From Halorubrum aquaticum (GTDB taxonomy: Archaea; Halobacteriota; Halobacteria; Halobacteriales; Haloferacaceae): a stretch of DNA of 64,000 nucleotides. The position numbers were made by a program, and so were the translations under genes. The notes below the pieces were generated by a model. It searched no databases. It was not told the DNA's origin and saw only the letters and a list, made by a program, of their open reading frames with translations. The DNA lies in contig NZ_FOPZ01000015.1 in assembly GCF_900113615.1 (NCBI RefSeq), forward strand, positions 1 through 64,000, in the 5' to 3' direction. This document shows positions 1 to 8,413 of the stretch, piece by piece (the first letter of the stretch is position 1; each line of letters opens with the position of its first letter).

Positions 1-87
1 AAGTACGTCCTCGAGGTCAACTACCGATGGACCGAGGAGCGCGGCGTGAGCGCGGCCGACGTGCTCGTTTTCGACCCGATCGAGTGA
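1..87 (+). CDS. DUF192 family protein, C-terminal end only
   Basis: Only the last 28 codons are inside the window, ending at a TGA. The tail reads KYVLEVNYRWTEERGV and then a 'D.LVFDP' strand. The pattern 'VLEVN..W.EE.GV...D.L.F' fits the C-terminal end of DUF192 (COG1430) proteins, a small beta-rich family of unknown function common in haloarchaea. Nothing about its start, signal peptide or operon can be seen. The identification rests on one short motif, so it is moderate. A structured intergenic repeat begins about 100 bp downstream. Confidence 0.55.
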   Translation, partial: KYVLEVNYRWTEERGVSAADVLVFDPIE

Positions 88-188
88 GCGGGCCCGAATC
101 GACCGGCGGCCTCGTTGAATTCTGTGAGAGGGGATCGATCCCGATCCAGTTGCGGTCAATACAGGTGAGAGAGGTATCAATCCGGGGC

Positions 189-465
189 GGTGGCGCGCCT
201 CCGAGCGCCCGAACGGGCGCGAGGAGCCCGCGAGGGACGCCGCGAACGCTTGAAAAGCGTGAGCGGCGAGGCTGGGGAGGTGTGAGGTGCGGGGCTGTGC
301 GGGGCGGGATGGGACACAAAGGGGCAGTCGCCGGCGGCGGAGCCGCCGGCTGCCAGAGGCGCGGAGCGCCTCGTGGCTGGGGCTTTGGACGTGTTCACCG
401 CGCCAGCAACGACTCCCTTCTCCTCACCTCGATCACTTACGAAACACCCGTCCTATAAGCACTCG
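189..465 (+). repeat. dispersed GC-rich intergenic repeat, copy A
   Basis: One of six copies in the window. It opens with 'gcctccgagcgcccg', which folds back on 'cgggcgcgag', then has a second hairpin around 'cgcttgaaaagcg'. The conserved core is 'gaggctggggagg(t/c)gtgagg', then 'aaaggggcagtcgc', hairpins built from 'ggcggagccgcc' and 'gcgcggagcgcc', and 'tggggctttgg'. The end 'gaaacacccgtcctataagc' at about 443-462 is shared with copy F, so the full unit is about 280-340 bp. Open frames across it are artefacts of its high GC. It fills most of the 88-571 gap. Confidence 0.85.
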
Positions 466-571
466 AGATATAACGCCGTCTCACACGGGTACCCTCCGAA
501 GGGAACGAGTCCGACGAGGCGGCCGAATTCCGATCCGAACGCGACTTACCCGCCGACCCCGTGGATCCGGC

Positions 572-1375
572 ATGGACGTCTACGAGCTGGGCGAGGGCCC
601 GGCGGAAGTCGCGGTCGTCGGGGCGATCCACGGCGACGAGCCCTGCGGAGTCCGCGCGGTCGAGCGGCTCGTCGCCGAGGAGCCCGACGTCGAGCGCGCG
701 GTGAAGCTGATCGTCGCGAACGAGGAGGCGCTCGCGGATGGCAGTCGCTACCTGGAGGCCGACCTCAACCGGTCGTTCCCGGGCGATCCCGACGCCGGGA
801 CTCACGAGGAGCGGCTCGCCTACCGGCTCCGATCGGAGCTGGTCGGCTGTACGACCCTCGCGATCCACTCGACGCAGTCGTACGCGGAACCGTTCGCGGT
901 CGTCGACTCGATGGACGAGGTCGCCCGCGCGGTCGCGCCGCACCTCCCGGTCGACGCCGTCATCCAGACCGACGCCTTCACCGAGGGTCGGCTGATCGAA
1001 CACCCGCACACCATCGAGATCGAGGCGGGTCTCCAGGGGAGCGAGGCGGCCGCCGACAACGCCTACTGGGTCACCCGCGCGTTCCTCGCGGCGACCGGCG
1101 CGCTGCCCGCGCCCGGCTCCGACGACGTGATAGACGCCGGCGGCCGAGAGGACGTGCCCGTCTTCCGGCTCCGCGACCGGATCCCCAAGCCGGCCGCCGA
1201 GGAGTACGAGGTGTTCGCGCACAACTTCGAGCGCGTGGAGGCCGGCGACCGCTTCGCGACCGCCGACGGCGAGCCGCTCCGCGCGGAGGAACCCTTCTAT
1301 CCCGTGTTGTTGTCGGCGTACGGCTACCGCGACCAGTTCGGGTACGTCGCCGAGCGCGTCGGCGCACTCGAGTAG
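572..1375 (+). CDS. aspartoacylase / succinylglutamate desuccinylase family (M14-type zinc hydrolase)
   Basis: 267 aa. The M14 carboxypeptidase-like fold of the AstE/AspA family is indicated by GAIHGDEPCG (His20 and Glu23, expected zinc ligands), DLNRSFPG around residues 64-71, and LAIHST with His99 as the third ligand. A later 'HTIEIEAG' supplies the conserved acidic segment. The family removes an acyl group from N-acyl amino acids; the substrate here cannot be told from sequence, and haloarchaeal members are usually annotated only to family. The ATG at 572 is chosen because the protein begins straight into the first beta strand and upstream codons are repeat-derived. It stands alone, convergent with the cupin gene. 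Confidence 0.8.
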   Translation: MDVYELGEGPAEVAVVGAIHGDEPCGVRAVERLVAEEPDVERAVKLIVANEEALADGSRYLEADLNRSFPGDPDAGTHEERLAYRLRSELVGCTTLAIHSTQSYAEPFAVVDSMDEVARAVAPHLPVDAVIQTDAFTEGRLIEHPHTIEIEAGLQGSEAAADNAYWVTRAFLAATGALPAPGSDDVIDAGGREDVPVFRLRDRIPKPAAEEYEVFAHNFERVEAGDRFATADGEPLRAEEPFYPVLLSAYGYRDQFGYVAERVGALE

Positions 1376-1448
1376 TCCGGTCGTCCGCTTCCGGGCATCT
1401 CCCTCTCCCGAGAATCTCCCCCCGAGAATCTCCTTTTCCCGAGGACCG

Positions 1449-1871
1449 CTACTCCACGAGTTCGATCGTGTCGTCGCCGTTCGGCACCGCACACAGGAAC
1501 GCGCCGGGCGAGTCGCCCTCGTTTCGGTACCAGTGTTCGACGCCCGCCGGGATGAGAAGCGAGTCGCCCGCCTCCACGGTGTGCTCCTCCTCGCCGACCC
1601 CGACGACGTACTCGCCCGCGAGGACGTGCTGTTCGTGTTCGACCGCGTTCGTGTGTCTGGGGACCTCGCTGCCGGCGGCGAGTTCGAACCGCCGGATCGC
1701 GAAGTTGGGCGCGCCGTCCGACTCGTCGAGGAGGACGCCCTTCCGGAGCCCCTCGGCCGCGTCGACCGGGTCGTAGGCGATCTCGTTCGCACGTTTGAGG
1801 ACCGGTTCCGCGTCGTCGGTCGCTCGTTCGGCGGTACCGGCCGTTTCCTCGTCGTCAGTCGCCTCGCTCAT
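1449..1871 (-). CDS. cupin domain protein
   Basis: 140 aa. After an acidic N-terminal linker (about 20 residues rich in D/E/T) comes a single cupin barrel: 'G.E.PRHTNAVEHEQHVLAGEYVVGVG' carries the H...E/H type metal-binding motif 1, and 'AGDSLLIPAGVEHWYRNEG' is motif 2 with its conserved P and H. Single-domain cupins bind a divalent metal and serve varied roles (small-molecule isomerases, regulators, storage); no specific function can be given. Start taken at the ATG at 1871; an in-frame ATG at 1898 is possible. It diverges from the aminotransferase gene across a short AT-rich spacer. Confidence 0.75.
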   Translation of the reverse strand: MSEATDDEETAGTAERATDDAEPVLKRANEIAYDPVDAAEGLRKGVLLDESDGAPNFAIRRFELAAGSEVPRHTNAVEHEQHVLAGEYVVGVGEEEHTVEAGDSLLIPAGVEHWYRNEGDSPGAFLCAVPNGDDTIELVE

Positions 1872-1904
1872 ACCGGTCGCGTCGTCCCCGACCGGCATAA
1901 ATGG

Positions 1905-1910
1905 ATTTAT
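1905..1910 (+). promoter_or_regulatory. TATA-like box of the aminotransferase gene
   Basis: ATTTAT lies about 30 bp upstream of the ATG at 1938, the spacing expected for a leaderless archaeal transcript. This is the main reason for preferring 1938 over the in-frame ATG at 1917. Confidence 0.45.
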
Positions 1911-1937
1911 TGTGGTATGGTGAATCGTGACGGACAT

Positions 1938-3278
1938 ATGCAAGAGAACGTACCTCACGCCGACCGCGGCGAAGCGGACGGAGAGACGATCCCGCACTGG
2001 CACGACCCGAAGAGCGAGGGAATGACCATCGTCGAGGGGGAAGACGCGACGGTCTACGACGACGAGGGGAACGCGTACCTCGATTTCGTCTCACAGCTCT
2101 ACTGTACGAACGCGGGCCACAGCAACGAGGCGATAACGGACGCGATGACCGCACAGATGGAGCGGATCCCCTACGTCTCCTCGGCGAAGGGTAACGACGT
2201 CCGTGACGCGCTGGCGGCGGACCTCGCCGAGATCGCGCCCGGGTCGCTCTCGGAGGTGTACTTCTCGATCTCGGGGAGCGAGGCGAACGAGTCGGCCGCC
2301 CAGATCGCGCGGACGGTCCAGGACGCCCCGAAGGTGCTGACGCGGTGGCAGTCCTACCACGGCGGGACCGCCGGCGCGGGCGCGCTCACCGGGGACCCGA
2401 GCACGCGGTCGACCGTCGGCCGCTACGCCGCGACGACCGGGTCGGGGAAGTTCCTGCCGCCGCTGCCGACGGCGTTCGACGCCGACTCGCCGGAGGACCT
2501 CGCGGAGCAGGCCGCCGACCACGTGGAGTTCGTGATCCGGAACGAGGGGGCCGACTCCGTGGCCGCGATCATGATGGAGCCGGTCGGCGGGTCGAGCGGC
2601 GGGTATCCCGCGCCGCCGGGCTACTTCGAACGCCTCCGTGAGATCTGTGACGAGTACGACGTGTTGTTGATCGCCGACGAGGTGATCACCGGATTCGGCC
2701 GCTGTGGCGACTGGTTCGGCATCGACACCGAGGACGTCGAACCCGACATGATCACGTTCGCGAAGGGCGTCACGAGCGCGTACGCCCCGCTTGCCGGCGT
2801 GATCGCCGACGACTGGATCGGCGAGACCGTCCGCGAGGAGGGGTACGACCTCGGACAGACGTTCGCCGGACACCCGGTGGCCTGCGCCGCCGGCCGTGCC
2901 GCGATCGACGAGTACGAGTCACACCTCATCGACGACGTCCGGGAGCTGACGCCGGTGCTCGAGTCCCGCCTGAAGGAGTTGGAGGACGCACACGACGCGG
3001 TCCGGACCGTGCGCGGCCGGGGGTTCCTCTGGAGCGTCGTCTTCGCCGACCCCGAGACCGGCGAACCCTTCGTTCACCCGTGGGCCGCCGACGCGGACGA
3101 AGACGAGGAGAACCCGGTCGCCGCGGTCCGGGAGGCGGCCGCCGACCGGGGAGTCATCTTCGGCAGCGGCCGGCCGGACGTACAGGTCCTCATCTCCCCG
3201 CCGCTCTGTACCACCCGTGACGAGCTCGAACGGGGCATCGACGCGCTCGATGCGGCGATCGAGGAGACGTTCGAGTAG
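1938..3278 (+). CDS. class III (omega) aminotransferase, PLP-dependent
   Basis: 446 aa, usual family length. Fold type I aminotransferase features in order: 'DEGNAYLDFVSQLYC' near the N-terminus, the glycine-rich PLP phosphate site 'SISGSEANESAAQIAR', 'YHGGT', 'LLIADEVITGFGR' with the PLP-binding Asp, and 'MITFAKGVTSAYAPLAGVI' with the Schiff-base lysine. The subgroup resembles omega-amino-acid:pyruvate and beta-alanine/taurine-type aminotransferases more than acetylornithine or GABA enzymes, but substrate is uncertain. Start 1938 fits a TATA-like element about 30 bp upstream; 1917 would add seven residues. Monocistronic. Confidence 0.85.
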   Translation: MQENVPHADRGEADGETIPHWHDPKSEGMTIVEGEDATVYDDEGNAYLDFVSQLYCTNAGHSNEAITDAMTAQMERIPYVSSAKGNDVRDALAADLAEIAPGSLSEVYFSISGSEANESAAQIARTVQDAPKVLTRWQSYHGGTAGAGALTGDPSTRSTVGRYAATTGSGKFLPPLPTAFDADSPEDLAEQAADHVEFVIRNEGADSVAAIMMEPVGGSSGGYPAPPGYFERLREICDEYDVLLIADEVITGFGRCGDWFGIDTEDVEPDMITFAKGVTSAYAPLAGVIADDWIGETVREEGYDLGQTFAGHPVACAAGRAAIDEYESHLIDDVRELTPVLESRLKELEDAHDAVRTVRGRGFLWSVVFADPETGEPFVHPWAADADEDEENPVAAVREAAADRGVIFGSGRPDVQVLISPPLCTTRDELERGIDALDAAIEETFE

Positions 3279-3339
3279 CGGACCGTCACCCGTTTTCGAC
3301 CCGAGCGGGGGATCGGCGGGCGAACTCCCCACGGTGAAC

Positions 3340-3347
3340 AGTTAAAC
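3340..3347 (+). promoter_or_regulatory. TATA-like box of the M50 protease gene
   Basis: AGTTAAAC centred 27 bp before the ATG at 3371, consistent with a leaderless transcript and supporting that start. Confidence 0.45.
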
Positions 3348-3370
3348 GGCCGCCCGATCAACACGAGGGC

Positions 3371-4549
3371 ATGCGTGGACTCCGGATCGGGACCGTCGTC
3401 GGCATTCCGGTCAGACTCAACTGGACGTTCCTGATCGTGTTGCCGCTTTTCGCCTATCTCATCGGATCGGAAGTGGAGACGATCGCCGGCGTGATGAACG
3501 AGACGCTGGGTGCCGGCATCGACACGGCGGCCGTCGGGGTCGGAACCACCCCGTGGCTGCTCGGGCTGGCGGCCGTGGTCGGGCTGTTCGCCGGCGTCCT
3601 GCTTCACGAGTTCGGCCACTCGCTCGTCGCGATGCGGTACGGCTACGAGATCGAGTCGATCACGCTGTGGCTGCTCGGCGGGCTCGCGAACTTCGCGGAG
3701 TTCCCCGAGGACTGGAAACACGAGTTCTGGATCGCGGTCGCGGGGCCGATAGTCAGCCTCGGCGTCGGCGCGGTCTGTTACGGCGTCTTCGTGCTCGCGC
3801 CCGCGGGATCCAACGCCCTGCTGTTCGTGTTCAGCTACCTCGCGGTGTTGAACGTCGTCCTCGCCGGCTTCAACATGCTTCCGGCGTTCCCGATGGACGG
3901 CGGGCGCGTCCTCCGGGCGCTTCTCGCACGCAACCAGCCGCACGCGCAGGCGACCCAGCGTGCGGCCGCCATCGGCAAGGTGTTCGCGTTCCTGATGGGC
4001 GTCTTCGGGCTGTTGACGTTCCAGCTGCTCCTCATCGTCCTCGCCTTCTTCATCTACATCGCGGCCTCCGGGGAGGCCCAACAGACGACGCTGAAGGCGG
4101 TCTTCGAGGGCGTCACCGTCGCGGACGTGATGACGCCCCGCGACCGGCTCCACACGGTGACCGAGACCACCTCCGTCGCCGAGTTGATGAGCCGGATGTT
4201 CGAGGAGCGACACACCGGCTATCCGGTGATGGACGGCGGGGACCTCGTCGGCATGGTCACCCTCGAGGACGCCCGCGAGGTTCGAGAGGTCGAGCGCGAC
4301 GCCTACCGCGTCGAGGACGTGATGGAGACGGACATCGCCTCCGTCACCGCCGGCACGGACGCGATGACCGCCCTCCAGGAGATGCAGGAACACGGCGTGG
4401 GTCGCCTCCCCGTCCTCGACGCGGACGGCGAGCTGATCGGGCTCATCTCGCGGTCCGACCTGATGACCGCGTTCAACATCATCCAGACCGGCGGCACCCC
4501 GAGCGTGATCACCGGCCGGCGCGCTGAGGAAGACGGTCGGATCCTTTGA
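3371..4549 (+). CDS. site-2-protease family (M50) membrane metalloprotease with two CBS domains
   Basis: 392 aa. An intramembrane zinc protease: HEFGH at residues 79-83 supplies two histidine ligands and the catalytic glutamate, and 'NMLPAFPMDGGRVLRALLA' near residue 170 supplies the aspartate ligand. About five to six hydrophobic segments occupy residues 1-230. The C-terminal 150 residues hold a tandem CBS pair ('VADVMTPRDRLHTV' and 'VEDVMETDIASVTA'), which in this class sense adenylates or ligands. This M50-CBS arrangement (SpoIVFB-like) is common in archaea and actinobacteria; natural substrates in haloarchaea are unknown. Leaderless start supported by a TATA-like box. Convergent with the next gene. 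Confidence 0.88.
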   Translation: MRGLRIGTVVGIPVRLNWTFLIVLPLFAYLIGSEVETIAGVMNETLGAGIDTAAVGVGTTPWLLGLAAVVGLFAGVLLHEFGHSLVAMRYGYEIESITLWLLGGLANFAEFPEDWKHEFWIAVAGPIVSLGVGAVCYGVFVLAPAGSNALLFVFSYLAVLNVVLAGFNMLPAFPMDGGRVLRALLARNQPHAQATQRAAAIGKVFAFLMGVFGLLTFQLLLIVLAFFIYIAASGEAQQTTLKAVFEGVTVADVMTPRDRLHTVTETTSVAELMSRMFEERHTGYPVMDGGDLVGMVTLEDAREVREVERDAYRVEDVMETDIASVTAGTDAMTALQEMQEHGVGRLPVLDADGELIGLISRSDLMTAFNIIQTGGTPSVITGRRAEEDGRIL

Positions 4550-4599
4550 GGTGGGTCGAACCCTCTGAGACGTCGAGGAACCGCCCGCAGTCTACCGGA

Positions 4600-6318
4600 T
4601 CAGTCGTCCGCGGAGCCGGCCGGCGTCGCTGCCGCGTCCGCGTTCTCGTCGTCGTCCGCCAGCTCGGAGAGCCGGTCGAGCGCGTCGACCATCGCGACGA
4701 CGCTGGCGCGCGTGATGTCGGCGTCGGACGCCGAGACCGAGACGGAGCGGTCGCCCCGCGAGAGGTCGACCGCCACGGTGACGACGGCGTCGGTGCCGCC
4801 GGTGATCGCGTCGACGTGGTAGGAGTCGAGCTCGAAGGAGACGGCGTCGACGCCGCCGCTCTCGTCGGCGAGCGCGGCGCGAACCGCCTCGAGGCCGGCG
4901 TCGACCGGCCCGGAGCCGGTGCCGGAGGCGACCCGCTCCTCGTCGCCGACGCGGAGCCGTACCGAGGCGGTCGGCAGGTTGCCGCCGGAGGTCGCGGAGA
5001 GGTCGACGAGTTCGACCTGGCGGTCGCGCTCGCGGCCCTGGACGTCCTCGGTGATCGCCAGTAGGTCCGCGTCGGTCACCCGCTTCCCGCGGTCGCCGAG
5101 CTCCTTGACCCGGGAGACGACCTCGCGGAGCTCGTCCTCGTCGACGTCGACGTCGTGGTCGGCGAGCGCGGCCGCGACGCCCGCGCGCCCGGCGTGTTTG
5201 CCCAACACGAGCCGTCGTTCGCGGCCGACCGTCTCGGGCGGGTACGGCTCGTACATCGTCCCGTCCTTCAGCGTGCCGTCGGTGTGGATGCCGGACTCGT
5301 GGGCGAACGCGTTCGCGCCGCACACCGCCTTGTTGGGCGGGATCGCGACGCCGGTCACCTCCGAGACGCGCCGGCAGAGCCGGTAGAGCCGCTCGACGTC
5401 GACGGTGTCCACGTCGTAACAGCGGTTGAGCGCGATCGCGACCTCCTCTAAGGCCACGTTGCCGGCGCGCTCGCCGACGCCGAGGACGGTGCCGTGGACC
5501 GTGTCCGCGCCCGCCTTCAGCCCGGCGTGGACGTTCGCCAGCCCGAAGCCGAGGTCGTCGTGGGTGTGGAGGCTCGTCGGACCGAGCTCGGCGAGTCGGG
5601 AGGCGACCTCGGCGGTTCGCTCCGGGCCGGCCGCGCCGACGGTGTCACAGTAGCAGACGCGGTCCGCGCCCGCGTCGAGGCCGGCACCCATGAGCCGCTC
5701 GAGATAGTCGAGGTCGGCCCGCGAGCCGTCCTCGCCGAGCACCTCGACCCAGAGGTCGTGCTCCTTGGCGTACTCGACCAGCTCGACGGTGGTGTCGACG
5801 ACCTCCTCGCGGCTCGAACCCACCTTCGTCTCGACGTGTTTGTCCGAGGCGGGCACGACGAGGTTGACGCCGTCGACGTCGCAGTCGAGCGCGCGGTCGA
5901 TGTCGGACCGGACGCCGCGCGCGAAGCTGGTGACCGTGGCGTCGAGCCCCTCGCGGGCGACGCGGCGGATCCCCTCGCGTTCGCCCTCGGAGGTACACGC
6001 CGAGCCGGCCTCGATCACGTGGACGCCCGCGGCGTCGAGCTCGCGGGCGACGTCGACTTTGTCCGCGGGCGTGAGCGAGACGCCGGGCATCTGCTCGCCG
6101 TCGCGCAGCGTCGTGTCCAGCAGCTGTACCTCCTCGAGGTCGGTGAGTGGGTTCGGGTTCAAAAGGGTCTCCGTGGTCCGTGTCGGTGTCGTTCGGTCGG
6201 TTCCGCCGTCGGAAACGAGAGTTCGAGCGTCGGGGCTAGCGTCGGAGTGGGCGTTACTGTCGGCGAATTTCACGGCCAGCCGCCGTGAGGCGACTTGCTC
6301 TATCCTCCGAACGACCAC
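4600..6318 (-). CDS. 2-isopropylmalate / (R)-citramalate synthase family enzyme
   Basis: About 572 aa from the GTG at 6318. HMGL-like TIM barrel with 'LLDTTLRDGEQMPGVSL', the metal site 'SLHTHDDLGFGLANV', and 'FAHESGIHTDG' of the LeuA/CimA/homocitrate group, then a C-terminal LeuA allosteric (ACT-like) domain starting with 'VELVDLSATSGG'. It condenses acetyl-CoA with 2-oxoisovalerate (leucine) or pyruvate (isoleucine); sequence alone does not separate these, and no leuBCD or ilv genes are adjacent, which slightly favours the stand-alone citramalate-type role. The start is uncertain: the first 45 residues are low-conservation, and a TTG at 6162 lies directly before the conserved 'NPLTDLEEVQLLDTT'. 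A TTTATTA box at about 6361-6367 fits a start near 6318-6335. Confidence 0.82.
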   Translation of the reverse strand: MVVRRIEQVASRRLAVKFADSNAHSDASPDARTLVSDGGTDRTTPTRTTETLLNPNPLTDLEEVQLLDTTLRDGEQMPGVSLTPADKVDVARELDAAGVHVIEAGSACTSEGEREGIRRVAREGLDATVTSFARGVRSDIDRALDCDVDGVNLVVPASDKHVETKVGSSREEVVDTTVELVEYAKEHDLWVEVLGEDGSRADLDYLERLMGAGLDAGADRVCYCDTVGAAGPERTAEVASRLAELGPTSLHTHDDLGFGLANVHAGLKAGADTVHGTVLGVGERAGNVALEEVAIALNRCYDVDTVDVERLYRLCRRVSEVTGVAIPPNKAVCGANAFAHESGIHTDGTLKDGTMYEPYPPETVGRERRLVLGKHAGRAGVAAALADHDVDVDEDELREVVSRVKELGDRGKRVTDADLLAITEDVQGRERDRQVELVDLSATSGGNLPTASVRLRVGDEERVASGTGSGPVDAGLEAVRAALADESGGVDAVSFELDSYHVDAITGGTDAVVTVAVDLSRGDRSVSVSASDADITRASVVAMVDALDRLSELADDDENADAAATPAGSADD

Positions 6319-6441
6319 GAGTGTCTCGTGTCATTCGTACCCGTGCGGACGGTCCTCAGGGTAATAAATCAGACGGTTCGCGTCCGAACTCGCCGACCGA
6401 TCGTCGGTCAAACCGGACCGAGGCCGACGATCCGTCACCGT

Positions 6442-7101
6442 TCACCCCAGAAGCGAGCGCAGCGAGCGGCGGCGGGTTCCACACCGTTCCCGGTAGTCAC
6501 AGGACGTGCATCGGTCGTCGTCGACGCGGGCCGGCGGCCCGTCGATCGCCCGAACCGCCCGGAGCGCCCGGCGGTAGGCCGCCTTCCGACGGGTCGTGAG
6601 CCGGACCTCCCGGACGACGCCGACGGCGGGGTACTCGAGGAGCGCCCGCCGAACGGGTTGTTCCCATTCCCACGCGAGCGCCTTGGCGGCCGCGACCGCC
6701 CGGACCGACTGCGGTCCCCAGACGCCGCGATCCGGCGGCTCGCCCGGCGAACAGACCACCGGCATCGGCGGTCCGCCGTCGACGCCCGCGAGCAGCTTGT
6801 GGACGACGCCGTGACACTCCCGCCCCGAGAGGAACGCCCGGGTTTCGGCCGGGTCGACGAGCCGGTCGTACAGGTCGCGCTCGCGGAGCCGCGAGAGGTT
6901 GCGCCGGTAGGCGGCCGGCTCGCGCCGGATCGGGAGCCGACGGAGGACCGAATCGGGAGCGTCGACGAGTTCGGGATACCGATACGCCAATTCGATCCGG
7001 TCGCGGACCTCGGCGGGGAGGCTCCGGTCGTCCTCGCGGCGACGATAGTAGAGTTGGCGTGGGCAGTACGCCGCGGCCGCGAGGTCGCTGAAGGGGGTCA
7101 C
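6442..7101 (-). CDS. stand-alone Cas4/Dna2-like protein with degenerate nuclease site
   Basis: 219 aa. The N-terminus 'DLAAAAYCPRQLYYRRRE' and C-terminus 'CTSCDYRERCG' are the Fe-S cluster cysteines of Cas4 (one N-terminal, three C-terminal). The middle, where Cas4 normally shows D-x(n)-ExK, reads 'CHGVVHKLLAG' and 'MPVVCSPGEPP', so the expected Asp and Glu-x-Lys are not visible. No CRISPR repeat or other cas gene is in the window, so this is the solo Cas4-like type. The GTG at 7101 is chosen because a TTATATT box sits about 26 bp upstream and the next upstream frame is repeat sequence. The function is unknown; a structural rather than nucleolytic role is possible. Confidence 0.7.
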   Translation of the reverse strand: MTPFSDLAAAAYCPRQLYYRRREDDRSLPAEVRDRIELAYRYPELVDAPDSVLRRLPIRREPAAYRRNLSRLRERDLYDRLVDPAETRAFLSGRECHGVVHKLLAGVDGGPPMPVVCSPGEPPDRGVWGPQSVRAVAAAKALAWEWEQPVRRALLEYPAVGVVREVRLTTRRKAAYRRALRAVRAIDGPPARVDDDRCTSCDYRERCGTRRRSLRSLLG

Positions 7102-7123
7102 GGGGAGGATCGCCGCGGTATGG

Positions 7124-7130
7124 AATATAA
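7124..7130 (-). promoter_or_regulatory. TATA-like box of the Cas4-like gene
   Basis: On the minus strand TTATATT is centred 26 bp before the GTG at 7101. It shows that the long open frame extending further upstream through the intergenic repeat is not translated and fixes the start. Confidence 0.5.
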
Positions 7131-7183
7131 GGAATCGGTCTGGGCGGATCCGGGGGGCGGGGTTCATACACCCTTGAGGATCG

Positions 7184-7490
7184 CGGTGGCGTGCCTCCGA
7201 GCGCCCGGAGGGCGCGAGGAGCCCGCGAGGGACGCCGCGACCGAAGGGAGCGGCAGCGAGGCGCTCCGCGCCTCTGGCAGCCGGCGGCTCTGCCGCCGGC
7301 GACGAGGCTGGGGAGGCGTGAGGCGCGGGGCTGTGCGGTTCGGGGTGGGACTCAAAGGGGCAGTCGCGAGGGCGAAGCCTGACGACGCAAGGACCGCAGG
7401 AGCGAGTGAAACGAGCGACGAGGGCCACAGCGAGTCACGCGAGTCCTCGCGACTGGGGCTTTGGCGGTGTTCACCGCGACAGCAACGACG
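7184..7490 (+). repeat. dispersed GC-rich intergenic repeat, copy B
   Basis: Near-complete copy lying between two minus-strand genes. It has the opening 'gcctccgagcgcccggagggcgcgaggag' hairpin, hairpins around 'gcgaccgaagggagcggc' and 'ggcggctctgccgccgg', the core 'gaggctggggaggcgtgagg', 'aaaggggcagtcgcgag', and the end 'gactggggctttggcggtgttcaccgcgacagcaacg'. It also carries an arm ('gcgagtgaaacgagcgac') lacking in copy A. Frames such as the plus-strand one across 6295-8781 that run through it are not genes. It fills most of the 7102-7583 gap. Confidence 0.85.
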
Positions 7491-7583
7491 TAGCGCCTCG
7501 CGGCTGGGCTTCGGAACGGTCCTCAGCATGCTGTCCAGTCAACGTATCGAACACGACACGAGAGGTCGGATCCGAACCACGAC

Positions 7584-8261
7584 CTACAGCGACACGTCGG
7601 TCTCGATGTCCTCGGTCGCCTCGCGCAGGCCGTCATCGCGGGCGGTCGCGGCGTGGGCGTCCTCGATGTCGGCGTCGGTGAGGAGCGCGCGGAACTCGTC
7701 GCGGAAGCGGTCGTTCACGCGCGTGGACGCGAGGTCGGCGCGGGCGACGGGGACGAACTCGCGAACCGTCCCGGCGTCGGCGTCGAGCTTCGCCGCGATC
7801 GCCTCGACCGACCGATCGGCCGCGAGCAGCCGTTTCAGCGCCGCGTACTCGAAGGGGGCGTCCCGGTCGGCATCGGCGACGAGGTGGAGGTCGAGGCGGG
7901 CGTCGCGGACCGTCCGGGCGTCACGCTCCGTCCGGGCGTCAGGCCCCGAGTCGGACCCGCCGAGAGCGTCGGCGATCGCCGCGTCGTCCTCGTCATCGAA
8001 GAAGCCGAAAACGACGCGTTCGTACTCGGCGTCGGTGAGTTCGACGTCGGGAGCGTCACCATCCGCATCACCGTCACCGCTTCCGGCGTCGAAGTCGTAC
8101 CGCTCGCGCATCGTCGCGACGAGTTCCGCGACGCGTGCTTCGACCGCGTCGTCGTCGCGGTCGACGAGGCTCCCGGGCGACTCCTCCTGTCGGTCGGTCA
8201 CGGTGTCCGAGCCGGTGGCGTCGACGAAGATGTCCCGGAGTTCCTCGGTCTTCTCGTCCAT
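7584..8261 (-). CDS. conditioned-medium-induced protein 4-like (haloarchaeal)
   Basis: 225 aa, very acidic and soluble. The N-terminal signature 'MDEKTEELRDIFVDATGSD' followed by 'TVTDRQEESPGSL' matches the haloarchaeal protein first described as induced by conditioned medium (CMI4). The middle 'FDDEDDAAIADALG' and the helical segment 'LKRLLAADRSVEAIAAKLD', followed by 'AGTVREFVPVARADL', suggest a helix-turn-helix-like recognition of a partner or nucleic acid, but the molecular function is unknown. A repetitive linker at residues 55-70 and around 105-115 (ARTERDARTVRDAR) is low complexity. Single gene, divergent from the biotin operon; a CCTTTTTCG box lies about 27 bp before its ATG. Confidence 0.7.
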   Translation of the reverse strand: MDEKTEELRDIFVDATGSDTVTDRQEESPGSLVDRDDDAVEARVAELVATMRERYDFDAGSGDGDADGDAPDVELTDAEYERVVFGFFDDEDDAAIADALGGSDSGPDARTERDARTVRDARLDLHLVADADRDAPFEYAALKRLLAADRSVEAIAAKLDADAGTVREFVPVARADLASTRVNDRFRDEFRALLTDADIEDAHAATARDDGLREATEDIETDVSL

Positions 8262-8370
8262 GCTCCCTGAACGGAGGCGGCGCGGGCGAAAAAGGGTGTC
8301 GGCGGGCCGAGCGTTCCCTGCGTTCCGTGCGAGTCGTCCTCGAATTCGCGATCCGGAGGCTCCGATGTCG

Positions 8371-8398
8371 GTAAACCAATACGATAAAATAGGTTTAC
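8371..8398 (+). promoter_or_regulatory. BirA-type biotin operator overlapping the bioY promoter
   Basis: GTAAACC (8371-8377), a 14-bp spacer, and GGTTTAC (8392-8398) form a perfect inverted repeat that fits the well-known BirA box TTGTAAACC-N14/15-GGTTTACAA with only the outermost two bases on each side missing. The spacer contains the A/T-rich element GATAAAATA, placed where a TATA box would be for the ATG at 8414. A repressor bound here would block TBP directly, so biotin-dependent repression of the uptake operon by a BirA with an HTH domain is expected; the birA gene is not in the window. Confidence 0.82.
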
Positions 8399-8413
8399 GA
8401 GAGACCGGCGGGC

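Noticed and set aside
6256-6334. Short minus-strand frame starting ATG at 6334 before the isopropylmalate synthase
   Set aside because: 26 codons in another frame overlapping the gene start; no conservation cue and it could be chance.
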